NCBI RefSeq assembly: GCF_041415945.1
Contig: NZ_JBGCUS010000001.1
Location: 744,001-808,000, forward strand
Origin: Ancylobacter sp. IITR112
GTDB lineage: Bacteria; Pseudomonadota; Alphaproteobacteria; Rhizobiales; Xanthobacteraceae
Length of the DNA stretch: 64,000 nucleotides
Reading direction: 5' to 3'
Positions 33,366-42,518 of the stretch are shown here, piece after piece. Position 1 is the stretch's first letter, and the number at the start of each line of letters is the position of its first letter. The notes under the pieces are model-generated. The model saw only the letters and a list, made by a program, of their open reading frames with translations. It had not been told where the DNA came from and did not search any database. Made by a program: the position numbers and the translations under genes.

Positions 33366-34919
33366 ATGCCGATCCTAAGCTGGCTGACCCGAGACGACGA
33401 TGTCCGCGCCGCGCAGCGCGTGCCCTATCGGCTGCTGGAGGAGGTGCCGGAGCTTTCCGCCGGCGATCCGACATCGGGGAACATGCTGATCCAGGGCGAT
33501 AATCTCGATGCGCTCAAGGCGCTGCTGCCCTTCTATGCCGGCCAGGTGAAGTGCATCTATATCGACCCGCCCTACAACACCCGCTCGGCTTTCGAGCATT
33601 ACGACGACAATCTCGAACACACGCAGTGGCTGGCCATGATGTGGCCGAGGCTGGAATTGCTGCGCGAGCTGTTGTCGGAAGACGGGTCGATCTGGGTGTC
33701 CATCGACGACAATGAGGGGCATTACCTCAAAGTCATCATGGATGAGGTGTTCGGACGGAGGAATTTCGTAGCGAATAATGTCTGGCAAAAGCGCTATTCG
33801 AGAGAAAATCGTGGCTCCATCGGCGACGCGCACGAATACATCTCTGTCTATGCGGCGGACCCAGAAAAATTCAAATCGAAGCGGAACAAAGTTCCATTAA
33901 ATGAAGATCAAGCAAAAATCTATCGAAATCCTGACAATCCTAAAGAGACTGATCCAAGGAATCGATGGCGCGGCTTGCCTATGACCGCTCAAGGTTATCG
34001 GCCAAATCAGATGTATGAGATAGTTTCCCCGTCGGGCCGCATCTTTACTCCTCCGGAGGGGCGGTGCTGGTCAATGATTGAGCCTGAGTTTTTGAAACTA
34101 AAGGCAGCAGGGCGGATCTACTGGGGAAAGAGCGGCGACTCGCAACCGAGCGTCATCCGGTTTCTTTCCGAGGTTGAGGGCTTGGTTCCATGGACTTGGT
34201 GGCCCCATTCCGATGCCGGTCATACCGATGAGTCGAAAAAGGAAGCAAACGAGCTTTTTGGCTCCGATGTGAGCTTTGGTACTCCAAAGCCCGAACGTTT
34301 AATTCAAAGGATCATGCAGATCGCCACCAACCCCGGCGACCTCGTGCTCGATAGTTTTCTCGGCTCGGGCACAACGGCGGCGGTCGCGCACAAGATGGGG
34401 CGGCGCTATATCGGCATTGAGATGGGCGACCATGCCGTGACCCATTGCGCGCCACGGCTTGAGAAGGTGATTGCCGGCGAGCCGGGCGGCATATCGCAAA
34501 GCGTCGGCTGGCGGGGCGGCGGCGGCTTCCGTTTCTATCGGCTCGGTCCGCCGGTGTTCGACGAGGACGGGCATATCCGCGCCGATATCCGCTTCCCCGT
34601 GCTCGCGGCCCATATCTGGTTCAGCGAAGCTGCCACGCCGTGGACAGCGACATCAGGCACGCCGCTGCTCGGCTTCCATGACGGGCGGGCCTTCGCCCTG
34701 CTCTATAACGGCATTCTCGGCGACAGGCGCCCCGATGGCGGCAATGTGCTGACGCGAGCGACGCTGGCGCTGATCCGCACCGCCATCGCCGCGCAAGACC
34801 CGGACTTCGCCGGGCCGCTCACCGTCTATGGCGAGCAATCGCGCATCAGCCCCCCGGTGCTGGAGCGCGAGCAGGTGACGTTCAAGCAAACGCCCTATGA
34901 CGTGAAGGCGAGGCGCTGA
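33366..34919 (+). CDS. type III restriction-modification methylase (Mod), beta-class
   Basis: 517 residues. DPPY (67-70, CIYIDPPYNT) precedes the AdoMet-binding DSFLGSGTT (about 330), the order of beta-class N6-adenine methylases such as EcoP15I Mod. The region between (about nt 33760-34330) is the target-recognition domain; it is visibly richer in A+T and in AAA, AAT and ATC codons than both flanks, a sign that it was exchanged. It confers sequence specificity for the whole system. Its stop lies 2 bp before the res GTG, so the two are one operon. Confidence 0.92.
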   Translation: MPILSWLTRDDDVRAAQRVPYRLLEEVPELSAGDPTSGNMLIQGDNLDALKALLPFYAGQVKCIYIDPPYNTRSAFEHYDDNLEHTQWLAMMWPRLELLRELLSEDGSIWVSIDDNEGHYLKVIMDEVFGRRNFVANNVWQKRYSRENRGSIGDAHEYISVYAADPEKFKSKRNKVPLNEDQAKIYRNPDNPKETDPRNRWRGLPMTAQGYRPNQMYEIVSPSGRIFTPPEGRCWSMIEPEFLKLKAAGRIYWGKSGDSQPSVIRFLSEVEGLVPWTWWPHSDAGHTDESKKEANELFGSDVSFGTPKPERLIQRIMQIATNPGDLVLDSFLGSGTTAAVAHKMGRRYIGIEMGDHAVTHCAPRLEKVIAGEPGGISQSVGWRGGGGFRFYRLGPPVFDEDGHIRADIRFPVLAAHIWFSEAATPWTATSGTPLLGFHDGRAFALLYNGILGDRRPDGGNVLTRATLALIRTAIAAQDPDFAGPLTVYGEQSRISPPVLEREQVTFKQTPYDVKARR

Positions 34920-34921
34920 CA

Positions 34922-37594
34922 GTGGCCGACATGCAGCTAAAAACCTATCAGGCCGACACGCTCGCCATTCTCCGGCGCTTTCTGGAAGAGGCGCGCGTGG
35001 CCGGCCCGGCCAACGCCTATGACACCATTGCCCGCGAGCCCGAGCAGGCGCGGCGCCTCGGCCGTTTTCGCACCGGCTATGCGCCGCTCGCGGGTCTGCC
35101 GGGCACGCCCTATGTGTGCCTGCGCCTGCCCACCGGCGGCGGCAAGACCATCCTCGCCGCCCATGCTATCGGCGTCGCGCGGGATGCGTGGATCGAGAAG
35201 GATTTCCCGCTGATGCTCTGGCTGGTGCCGTCGAACACCATCCGGCTGCAAACCGTCGAGGCGCTGAAGAACACCCGGCACCCTTACCGGCAGGCGCTCG
35301 ACGCGGTGTTCGAGGGCCGCGTGCGCGTGTTCGACATCGCCGATTTCGCCATGATTCGCCCGCACGACATCCGCGACAATGCGTGCGTTGTGGTCGGCAC
35401 GATCCAGACCCTGCGGGTGAGCAACACAGAAGGCCGCAAGGTCTACGCCCACAACGAGAACATGGAGCCGCATTTCTCCACCGTGCCGGCCTCCACGGCC
35501 GGGCTGGAGCAGCGCGACGGCTCCACTGACAAGGTTGGCGATCCGCGCTTCTCCTTCGCCAATTTGCTGCACATCCATCGCCCGCTGATGATCGTGGACG
35601 AGGCGCACAACGCCGTCACCGGTCTTTCGCGCGAGATGCAGGCGCGGGTGAACCCGTGCGCCATCATCGAGTTCACCGCCACGCCGCGCTTCAATTCCAA
35701 CATCCTGCACAGTGTCAGCGCGCAGGAATTGAAGGACGCTGAGATGATCAAGCTGCCGATCATCCTCGCCGAGCACGACAGCTGGCAGAACGCGGTGAAC
35801 GGTGCCATTGCCAGCCGCGCCGCGCTTGAGGAAGCGGCCAGGGGCGAGGCCGATTACATCCGGCCCATCGTGCTGTTCCAGGCGCAGCCGAAAAATGGCG
35901 AGGTGACGGTCGAGGCGCTGAAGACGCACCTCATTGAGGTGGAGCAGATCGCGCCCGAGCGCATCGCGGTGGCGACCGGCGACCAACGCGAACTCGACGG
36001 CATCAACCTGTTCGACCCGAAATGTCCAATCGAGTACGTCATCACCGTCGAGGCGCTGAAAGAGGGCTGGGACTGCTCCTTCGCCTATGTGTTCTGTTCG
36101 GTGCAGAATATTGGCAGCGCCACCGACGCAGAGCAGTTGCTCGGACGCGTTCTGCGCATGCCATACGCCCGCCGCCGCAAGGCCGATGCCCTCAACCGCG
36201 CCTACGCGCATGTCTCGGAAGCCTCCTTCGGCGCCGCCGCCAAGGCGCTCACCGACAAGCTGGTAGACATGGGCTTCGACGAACAGGAAGCCCAGGAGGT
36301 GATCGAGCCGGCGCAGGGACATTTCGATGAGACGGGCCTTTTCGCGCCGCGCGAGAAGCCCGCGCCGGTGTTCCGCCATACGGTAGAAGCGAGCGTAGAG
36401 GTCGCCGAGGCGCTGGCCGCCGTAGCGCAGCACGAAGCCGTCTCGATCGCTCCGGCGGCGGATGGTTCTGTCGAGATCGCTGTCACCGGCCGTGTGGCGG
36501 CGGAGATCGAGGCCGCCATCACCTCGGCGATCCCGGCAGCGGCGCGCGCCGGCTTCTCCGAGGCCGTTCGCCAATACCGGATCGAGATCAAGGATAAGCT
36601 ATCGCCCGCCGAGCAGGGCGAGCGGTTCACGCTGCCGCGCCTTGTCGCCGAGGTGCAGGGCGAACTCGCATTCGCCGATGCCGACCTGTTCATGGAATTC
36701 CATGACTGGACGCTCGCCGCGCATCCCGCCCGGCTCGACGAGGCGGCCTTCGCCATCCGGGAGACGGCGCGCAGCTTCGAGATCGACGTGGACGGCCGGC
36801 ATGTCAGCTACCAGTTCGCCAGCGAGGCGGAGCAACTCGCGCTCGACGTGGATGTGGAGGGCTGGTCCGCGCAAGGGCTGGTTCTCTGGCTGGACCGGCA
36901 GTTGCGCCAGCCCGACATTCACCAATCCGACCTGCTGAAATGGCTGAGCGATTGCGTGGGCTATCTCACCGGCCCGAGGAAAATTCACCTCGCGGCGCTG
37001 ATGCGCACAAAGTTCATTCTGGCCCGCAAGCTCACCGAGCGGATCGCGGCGATACGCCAGGCCGAACAGGGAAAGGTCTATCAGCGGTTTCTCTTCGCAC
37101 CCGAGGCGAAGGTTCAGGCCTCCTTCAACGATGGCTTCGAGTTCCGGGACGGGATGTATTGCGACGTGCGCAAGCAGCGCGAGGGCAAGTGGAGGCCACG
37201 TAAGCACTTCCTTGGCGCGGACAATCTGCCGGCCTTCGACGGCACTCTGGACGGCGAGGAGTTCCAGTGCGCTCAGGCGATCGACAGCCTGCCATCGGTG
37301 AAATTCTGGCTACGCAATGTGGCGCGGCACCCGCAATCCTTCTGGCTGCCCACGGCAGGCGGTCGATTCTATCCCGACTTCGTGGCGCAGTTGAACGATG
37401 GGCGCCTCGCCGTGATCGAATACAAGGGTGCGCTGCTGGCCGGCAGCGGCGTCGACGACACCAATGAGAAGCGTGCTGTCGGCCGGCTCTGGGAGCAGAG
37501 CAGCGGTGGCAGGGGGGTGTTCATCGTGGTTGAAAAGCAACTGGGAGATCGCGATATGCGCGGGCAGTTGATGGATCGGTTGAGCGGAGGTTGA
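34922..37594 (+). CDS. type III restriction enzyme subunit (Res)
   Basis: 890 residues; GTG start 2 bp after mod. The superfamily 2 helicase motor has Walker A LPTGGGKT (69-76), DEAH (about 226-229), EFTATPRF and the late LLGRVLRMPYARR motif. At the C-terminus a PD-(D/E)xK nuclease is seen: YPDFVAQLNDGRLAVIEYKG (about 815-835). With Mod it should cleave DNA that has unmethylated sites in opposite orientation. All core motifs are intact, so the system looks functional and is the island's probable defence cargo. Confidence 0.92.
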   Translation: MADMQLKTYQADTLAILRRFLEEARVAGPANAYDTIAREPEQARRLGRFRTGYAPLAGLPGTPYVCLRLPTGGGKTILAAHAIGVARDAWIEKDFPLMLWLVPSNTIRLQTVEALKNTRHPYRQALDAVFEGRVRVFDIADFAMIRPHDIRDNACVVVGTIQTLRVSNTEGRKVYAHNENMEPHFSTVPASTAGLEQRDGSTDKVGDPRFSFANLLHIHRPLMIVDEAHNAVTGLSREMQARVNPCAIIEFTATPRFNSNILHSVSAQELKDAEMIKLPIILAEHDSWQNAVNGAIASRAALEEAARGEADYIRPIVLFQAQPKNGEVTVEALKTHLIEVEQIAPERIAVATGDQRELDGINLFDPKCPIEYVITVEALKEGWDCSFAYVFCSVQNIGSATDAEQLLGRVLRMPYARRRKADALNRAYAHVSEASFGAAAKALTDKLVDMGFDEQEAQEVIEPAQGHFDETGLFAPREKPAPVFRHTVEASVEVAEALAAVAQHEAVSIAPAADGSVEIAVTGRVAAEIEAAITSAIPAAARAGFSEAVRQYRIEIKDKLSPAEQGERFTLPRLVAEVQGELAFADADLFMEFHDWTLAAHPARLDEAAFAIRETARSFEIDVDGRHVSYQFASEAEQLALDVDVEGWSAQGLVLWLDRQLRQPDIHQSDLLKWLSDCVGYLTGPRKIHLAALMRTKFILARKLTERIAAIRQAEQGKVYQRFLFAPEAKVQASFNDGFEFRDGMYCDVRKQREGKWRPRKHFLGADNLPAFDGTLDGEEFQCAQAIDSLPSVKFWLRNVARHPQSFWLPTAGGRFYPDFVAQLNDGRLAVIEYKGALLAGSGVDDTNEKRAVGRLWEQSSGGRGVFIVVEKQLGDRDMRGQLMDRLSGG

Positions 37595-37688
37595 TGGCCC
37601 AACTCTGCCTCTTCAGGAATCGTGCTTCTGCAAACCCGCGGCTGATCCGTCGCCAGCAACAGAGGCGACGCAGCCGCGGCGGTCTAAG

Positions 37689-38746
37689 CTAAGCCGCTCT
37701 CGCAGCCCGGATGGTATGCAACGCCTCCGGCTTGAGGTGGGTATAGCGCCGCAGCATCTTCCAGTCCTTGTGGCCGGTCACGAGAGCCACCTGTTCGATG
37801 GCGAAGCCCGCCTCGAACAGCCGGCTAGTGCCCTCGTGGCGCAGATCGTGGAAATGCAGGTCCTCGATCTTGAGGTCCTGGCACTGCCGACGAAAAGCGG
37901 TGCCGACCGAGCGGCCGTTGTAGGGGAAGATGCGGCCTTCTCGACGGCTCAGCGCGGCTCCTTGCTCCTCGATGATCTTGCATGCGTCGTAGCCCGACAC
38001 ATCGAGCAGCGGGATGCGCTGATCGTTGCCGTCCTTCCTGCGCGGGTCCTTGCGGTTCCGAATAAGCAGCATCCGCGTCCTTGGATCGAAGTCGCGCCAT
38101 TCGACACGGCAGATTTCTTCCTGACGCATCGCCGTGGCCACGGCAAAGCGCACGATCCTTCCGACGGGAATGTTCTGCCGAGGGTTCTCGTCCAGCGCCG
38201 TGATGATGCGGTCAAGCTCATCCTGCGTCGGCCGGCGATCCCGCTCCTTGCCTTTCCCGATCAGGCCAAGCCGCTTCAGGGCGATGCGTGCCAGATCGAG
38301 GGGTTCGGTCGAGAGGGTCACGCCGTGGACTGCGGCAGCGTGGGAGAGGACGGTTTTTATATACCCGAAGTCCATGCTGACCGTGACCGGGCCAGCCCCT
38401 TCCTTCGCGCGGTCCTTGCCGTATTTGATGAGGCGCTCGCGGTCGAGCTCGCCAATTTTCAAGGCGCCGAGCGCCTCGTCGATGGCGGTGAGGCAGAAGT
38501 CCTTGGAACGGCCGATCCTGATCCCCACCTCGGCCATGTCCTGGCGGTGGAGCGCGACGAGATCGCGGAAGCGCTTCGCGTCGCGCGACCTGCGCGTGAC
38601 GGCGGGTTCCTGGCGATCGATGCGACGCTCCATGTCGAGCGCCCATTCCTCGGCATCCCTACGGCGCAGGAACGTTTCATTGACGTACTGCTCCGACGGA
38701 TCTGGGCTCTCCAGCAGCCGGATTTTAGTTTAGTGAAGCTAGCCAA
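37689..38746 (-). pseudogene. tyrosine integrase of the dusA island, with an early frameshift
   Basis: The long frame (38633 to 37689) holds the catalytic set: Arg in TAMRQEEICRVEW, HDLRHEGTSR, GHKDWKML and the nucleophile Tyr in RRYTHL. The expected N-terminus lies upstream in another frame, from ATG 38746: MASFTKLKSGCWRAQIRRS; after one lost base near 38690 the correct frame resumes with YVNETFLRRRDAEEWALDME. As read, only a shorter protein from the ATG at 38633 lacking the arm-binding domain could be made. The gene points away from dusA and its start is 110 bp from the dusA ATG, the usual place for a dusA-specific integrase. Confidence 0.82.
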
Positions 38747-38858
38747 ACCGTGTGCGCTCCGTGTGCACTCACGCGTCGAAAAACCGGAAAATGGGGCGTA
38801 TCGTGGCGAAAAATCGGGTGCACACGACGCGGCCCAACTTCTTGAAGTTACAAAAATA

Positions 38859-39860
38859 ATGTTGAAAAATCAATCATTTAGATTTGCCGTGGCCCCTATG
38901 ATGGATTGGACCGACCGGCACTGCCGGGCGTTCCACCGGGCGCTTTCGGCACGCGCGCTGCTTTACACGGAGATGGTGACGGCGAATGCGGTGATCTTCG
39001 GCGATCGCGAGCGGCTGCTCGGCTATTCGCCGCAGAAGCACCCCGTTGCGGTGCAGCTTGGCGGGTCGGACCCCGAGGCTCTGGCAAAGGCGGCGACGAT
39101 CTGCGCCGACTGGGGCTATGACGAGATCAATCTCAATGTCGGCTGTCCGTCCGATCGCGTGCAGGGCGGCAATTTCGGCGCCTGCCTGATGCGCGATCCC
39201 GCCCTCGTCGCCGCGTGCGTGGCGGCGATGAAGGCGGCGGTACGCATTCCGGTGACGGTGAAATGCCGCCTCGGCGTCGACGAGCAGGATCCGGAAGCCG
39301 CGCTCGACGCGCTGGCCGATGCGGTGCTGGCGGCAGGGGCGGACGGGCTCATCGTCCATGCCCGCAAGGCGTGGCTGCAGGGGCTCTCCCCGAAGGAGAA
39401 TCGCGACATTCCCCCGCTTGATTATGACCGTGTCCACCGGCTCAAGGCGCGCCTGCCGGGCGTGCCGGTCAGTCTCAATGGCGGGCTCACCACGCTGGAG
39501 GCGGCGCAGGCGCAGCTCGCTTATGTCGACGGGGTGATGCTGGGGCGCGCGGCCTATCAGCAGCCGGAGCTTCTGCTGCGGGTCGACAGCCTGTTCTTCG
39601 GCGCGAACGATCCGCATCCCGATGCGTTCGCCGCTATCGCCGCGTTCGAGCCCTATATCGCCGCCCATCTTGAGACCGGCGGCCGCCTGCACGACATTAC
39701 CCGCCACATGCTGGGGCTTTTCCCCGGCCGTCCCGGCGCGCGCGCCTATCGCCGCCACCTCGCCATTGAGGGTGTCAAGGCCGATGCGGGGCTCGATGTG
39801 CTGCGAACTGCCGTCAATGAGATCCGCCGCGCCGAAGAACGGCGGTCGCTTGTCGCCTGA
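38859..39860 (+). CDS. dusA: tRNA-dihydrouridine synthase A
   Basis: 333 residues. TIM-barrel FMN enzyme: MLKNQSFRFAVAPMMDWTDR, the INLNVGCPSDRVQGGNFGAC loop with the catalytic Cys, VHARKAWLQGLSPKENR and SLNGGLTTLEAA. It reduces uridine 20/20a in tRNA D-loops. The first 16 codons come from the island (AT-rich codons such as AAA AAT CAA TCA) and replace the original start now stranded at 14763. Its promoter is therefore also island DNA. Confidence 0.95.
   Translation: MLKNQSFRFAVAPMMDWTDRHCRAFHRALSARALLYTEMVTANAVIFGDRERLLGYSPQKHPVAVQLGGSDPEALAKAATICADWGYDEINLNVGCPSDRVQGGNFGACLMRDPALVAACVAAMKAAVRIPVTVKCRLGVDEQDPEAALDALADAVLAAGADGLIVHARKAWLQGLSPKENRDIPPLDYDRVHRLKARLPGVPVSLNGGLTTLEAAQAQLAYVDGVMLGRAAYQQPELLLRVDSLFFGANDPHPDAFAAIAAFEPYIAAHLETGGRLHDITRHMLGLFPGRPGARAYRRHLAIEGVKADAGLDVLRTAVNEIRRAEERRSLVA
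38895..38906. other. attR core of the island
   Basis: CCTATGATGGAT, identical to 14799-14810, encoding PMMD of DusA. To its left the dusA codons differ from the host version at many third positions. Confidence 0.75.
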
Positions 39861-39905
39861 ATCCGTGCCATCACGAGACGGCCGATGGGGTGACGTGGTG
39901 GCGTG

Positions 39906-40739
39906 ATGCAGGCGATTCCTTTCGAACATCTGATGTGGCTGTCCGGCGTGCTGCTGGTGGCGGGGCTGGCGACGGGCATTCTCGCCGGCCTGTTCGGCAT
40001 TGGCGGCGGCGCCATCGTCGTGCCGGTGCTTTATGAGGTCTTCGGGGCGGTGGGCGTCGACGATTCCGAGCGCATGCACCTCTCGGTCGGCACCGCGCTC
40101 GCCATCATCGTGCCGACGGCGCTGCGTTCCTATTTCGCCCATCGGCGCCGCACCAAGATCGACAATTCCATCATGCGGCAATGGGCCCTGCCGCTGGTTG
40201 CCGGCGTCGTTGCCGGCACGGCGCTGGCGGCGGTGTCGCCGGATGTGGTGCTGAAGATCGCTTTTGTGCTGTTCGCGACGCTCATGTCGTCCAAGCTGAT
40301 CTTCGGCCGCGACCACTGGGTGCTGGCGGAAACGCTGCCGGGCCGGGTTCCCATGGCGCTCTATGGCTTCGGCATCGGCGCCTCGGCGCCGCTGATCGGC
40401 ATTTCCGGCGGCGGCATCGCCACGGTGGTGCTGACCCTCTACCGGGTGCCGATCCACACCGCCATCGCCACCTCCGCCGGGCTCGGGGCGCTGATCGCCG
40501 TGCCGGGCACGCTCGGCTACATCCTCAGCGGCATCCCGCATCTCGATGATCTGCCGCCATTTTCGCTCGGCTATGTCTCGCTGCCGGGGTTGGTGCTGGT
40601 CGGCGGCATCGCCACGCTGGCGGCGCCGCTGGGCGCGCGGCTGGCGCATGGCTTCACCAAGCGCCAGTTGGAGGTCGGCTTCGGCCTCTACCTCATGATC
40701 GTCGGCCTGCGCTTCGTCATCGCGCTGATCACAGAGTAA
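39906..40739 (+). CDS. TauE/SafE family permease
   Basis: 277 residues with about eight membrane segments in two repeats: GILAGLFGIGGGAIVVPVLY in the first and GIGASAPLIGISGGGIATVV in the second, the paired glycine motifs of this family. Members export sulfite, sulfonates or other organic anions. Substrate unknown; no sulfur genes lie beside it. Start at ATG 39906, 45 bp after dusA. Confidence 0.9.
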   Translation: MQAIPFEHLMWLSGVLLVAGLATGILAGLFGIGGGAIVVPVLYEVFGAVGVDDSERMHLSVGTALAIIVPTALRSYFAHRRRTKIDNSIMRQWALPLVAGVVAGTALAAVSPDVVLKIAFVLFATLMSSKLIFGRDHWVLAETLPGRVPMALYGFGIGASAPLIGISGGGIATVVLTLYRVPIHTAIATSAGLGALIAVPGTLGYILSGIPHLDDLPPFSLGYVSLPGLVLVGGIATLAAPLGARLAHGFTKRQLEVGFGLYLMIVGLRFVIALITE

Positions 40740-40747
40740 AAGCTCCG

Positions 40748-41470
40748 TCAGTCCAACGCCTTGGCCCGCATCACCAGCTTCTCGCCGCGGATTTCGAAAC
40801 TGCCGAGGCGGGAGAGGAAGGTCATGCCGAGCAGGCTGTGCTTGAGCGTGCCGGGGCTGGCGACGAGGGCGGGCACGTCGCGCTCGTCGATCGAGCCGGC
40901 GATGCCGATGCGCTGAAGCACCACCGCCGCCGCCCGGCCACGCCCGTTCGCGGTGTCTATGGGTATGTCATAGCTGAGGAATTCCAGCGGCAGCCCCACC
41001 GCCACCGCATCCTCGGGCGTCAGCACGACACTGGACGCGCCGGTGTCCACCAGCATGGGAATGCGCGTGCCGTTGATCTCCACCCGTACATTGAAATCGC
41101 CGTCGCGTGCCCGCGCCACCTCGACCGCCGGCCCGTCGCTCGCCAGCGGCACCGCGTAGCCGGGCGCGAGTTCGGCGAGCACGCGATAGGCGACGGCGTG
41201 GAGTTCGAAACGGTAAGTGTAACCCACGGCGAGAAAAGCGAAAATGATCAGCCACAGCATGGCGGCGCGCAGCGCCTCGCCCAGCCTTCCGGTGAAAGTG
41301 GCGAAGACGCTGGCGCCGACCACCATCAGCAAGGCGCCGTAAAACACAAGCTGCGCCAAGTCGTTAGCGCCGAAGCCGGCGACATCTCCATAGCGCGAGG
41401 CGAAGAACACCAGACCTATGCCGGAGGCGAGGCCGATGACCACGATCCACATCAGCCGATCGGCATTCAT
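40748..41470 (-). CDS. TIGR02281-type membrane-anchored aspartic protease
   Basis: 240 residues. Three membrane segments (LMWIVVIGLASGIGLVFF, LAQLVFYGALLMVVGASVF and AAMLWLIIFAFLAVGYTY) precede a periplasmic retropepsin-like domain with MLVDTGASSVVLT and the late LLGMTFLSRLGSFEI. Clan AA proteins of this alphaproteobacterial family are single-domain and probably act as dimers; substrate unknown. The ATG overlaps the stop of the DUF1289 gene (ATGA), a conserved pairing. Confidence 0.9.
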   Translation of the reverse strand: MNADRLMWIVVIGLASGIGLVFFASRYGDVAGFGANDLAQLVFYGALLMVVGASVFATFTGRLGEALRAAMLWLIIFAFLAVGYTYRFELHAVAYRVLAELAPGYAVPLASDGPAVEVARARDGDFNVRVEINGTRIPMLVDTGASSVVLTPEDAVAVGLPLEFLSYDIPIDTANGRGRAAAVVLQRIGIAGSIDERDVPALVASPGTLKHSLLGMTFLSRLGSFEIRGEKLVMRAKALD

Positions 41471-41646
41471 CGCCCGGCCTCCCGGGGACGGGTGGACAGG
41501 CGGGCCATGATGGCGCGCCGCTCGTTTTCGCTGAGCGCCGGCCACGCGCCGATCTCCTCCAGAGTGCGGCCGCAGCCGAGGCACAAGCGCCCGGCGGCGT
41601 CCAGCGTGCAGACAGAAACGCAAGGTGTGGAGCGGGTTTGCGGCAT
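41467..41646 (-). CDS. DUF1289 protein
   Basis: 59 residues: PCVSVCTLDAAGRLCLGCGR followed by TLEEIGAWPALSENERRAI. Four cysteines in C-x3-C-x8-C-x2-C suggest a metal or Fe-S site. Function unknown; the family is widespread in proteobacteria. Translationally coupled to the protease gene downstream. Confidence 0.9.
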   Translation of the reverse strand: MPQTRSTPCVSVCTLDAAGRLCLGCGRTLEEIGAWPALSENERRAIMARLSTRPREAGR

Positions 41647-41723
41647 GATTCGGTACGCTAGGGGACGCTCCACTCTGGCGCATCTTCCTGTCGATCCGGT
41701 TAAGCGCCGGCGCGAACAGGGCA

Positions 41724-42506
41724 TCAGCGCGCGAAGATGAGCAGCCCGATCAGGAAGGCGATTTCGACCAGAAGCGTCGCGGCGCCCGCGACATCACCGG
41801 TCTGTCCGCCGAATTGGGCGCGCGCAAGGCGCACCACGCCAAGGAAGATCACGACCGCGAAAGCGGTGGCGAGGGCGAGGCCGATGAGGCCGATGAGGTG
41901 GACGATGGGACCGAAGGCGATGAGGAGACCGACGCCGAGCGCGCGCCACCGGCTCGTCGCCCCCGGCACCCCGGCGCTGTGGGCGAGACCGTCGGTTCGC
42001 GCGAAGGGGAGGGCGGCCAGCATCCACAGTCCGGCGAGGCGGGAGACGCTGACCGCCGCGATGAGCCCCGCCGCCGCCACCGCCGGGCCGGCGGCCAGCA
42101 GCTCCGCCAGCGCGCCGATGCGCAGGGCGAAGGCGAGGATGAGGGCGCACACCCCGAAGGCGCCGACGCGGCTGTCCTTCATGATCGCCAGCCGCCGCTC
42201 GACGCTCCAGCCGCCGAGCGCATCGGCGACATCCGACAGCCCGTCCTCATGCAGCGCGCCGGTGATCGCCACCAGCACGGCGACCGCCAGTGTCGCGGCG
42301 AGAAAATCGCCCAGCCCGACGGCATGGGCGACGAGCAGCACGATAGCGGCGATGCTCCCCAGTACCGCGCCGGCGAGCGGCAGAGCGGGGCCGAGCCGGT
42401 TGAGGTCCGGCGGGCCGTCCTCGCGGGGCTCGGAGGGCAGGCGCACCGGCAGGCGCGAGAGGAAGCGCAGCGCGGCGGGCACATCGGAGAGTATCGGCAG
42501 CGGCAT
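41724..42506 (-). CDS. cobS: adenosylcobinamide-GDP ribazoletransferase (CobS/CobV)
   Basis: 260 residues, about six membrane segments. The family motif GALHEDGLSDVADALGGW and RRLAIMKDSRVGAFG are present. The enzyme joins GDP-cobinamide to alpha-ribazole(-5'-phosphate), the last step of B12 assembly, in the inner membrane. It follows bluB by 12 bp on the same strand, and cobT is divergent, so all three lower-ligand steps are here. (cobS here is the Salmonella symbol; the pseudomonad name is cobV.). Confidence 0.95.
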   Translation of the reverse strand: MPLPILSDVPAALRFLSRLPVRLPSEPREDGPPDLNRLGPALPLAGAVLGSIAAIVLLVAHAVGLGDFLAATLAVAVLVAITGALHEDGLSDVADALGGWSVERRLAIMKDSRVGAFGVCALILAFALRIGALAELLAAGPAVAAAGLIAAVSVSRLAGLWMLAALPFARTDGLAHSAGVPGATSRWRALGVGLLIAFGPIVHLIGLIGLALATAFAVVIFLGVVRLARAQFGGQTGDVAGAATLLVEIAFLIGLLIFAR

Positions 42507-42518
42507 GCGCGTTCGCCT

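Larger units (their letters stand above)
14811..38894. mobile_element. genomic island integrated in dusA (about 24 kb)
   Basis: Bounded by two copies of a 12-bp core inside dusA. It carries an integrase at the right end pointing inward, three identical IS3-family copies, two toxin-antitoxin pairs, a catabolic gene cluster in decay, a plasmid/ICE-like module and a type III restriction-modification pair. No relaxase or type IV secretion gene is visible, so it is an integrated element that could at most be mobilised in trans. dusA is a known integration site of phages and islands in proteobacteria. The island end brought its own dusA start, keeping the gene whole. Confidence 0.75.
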
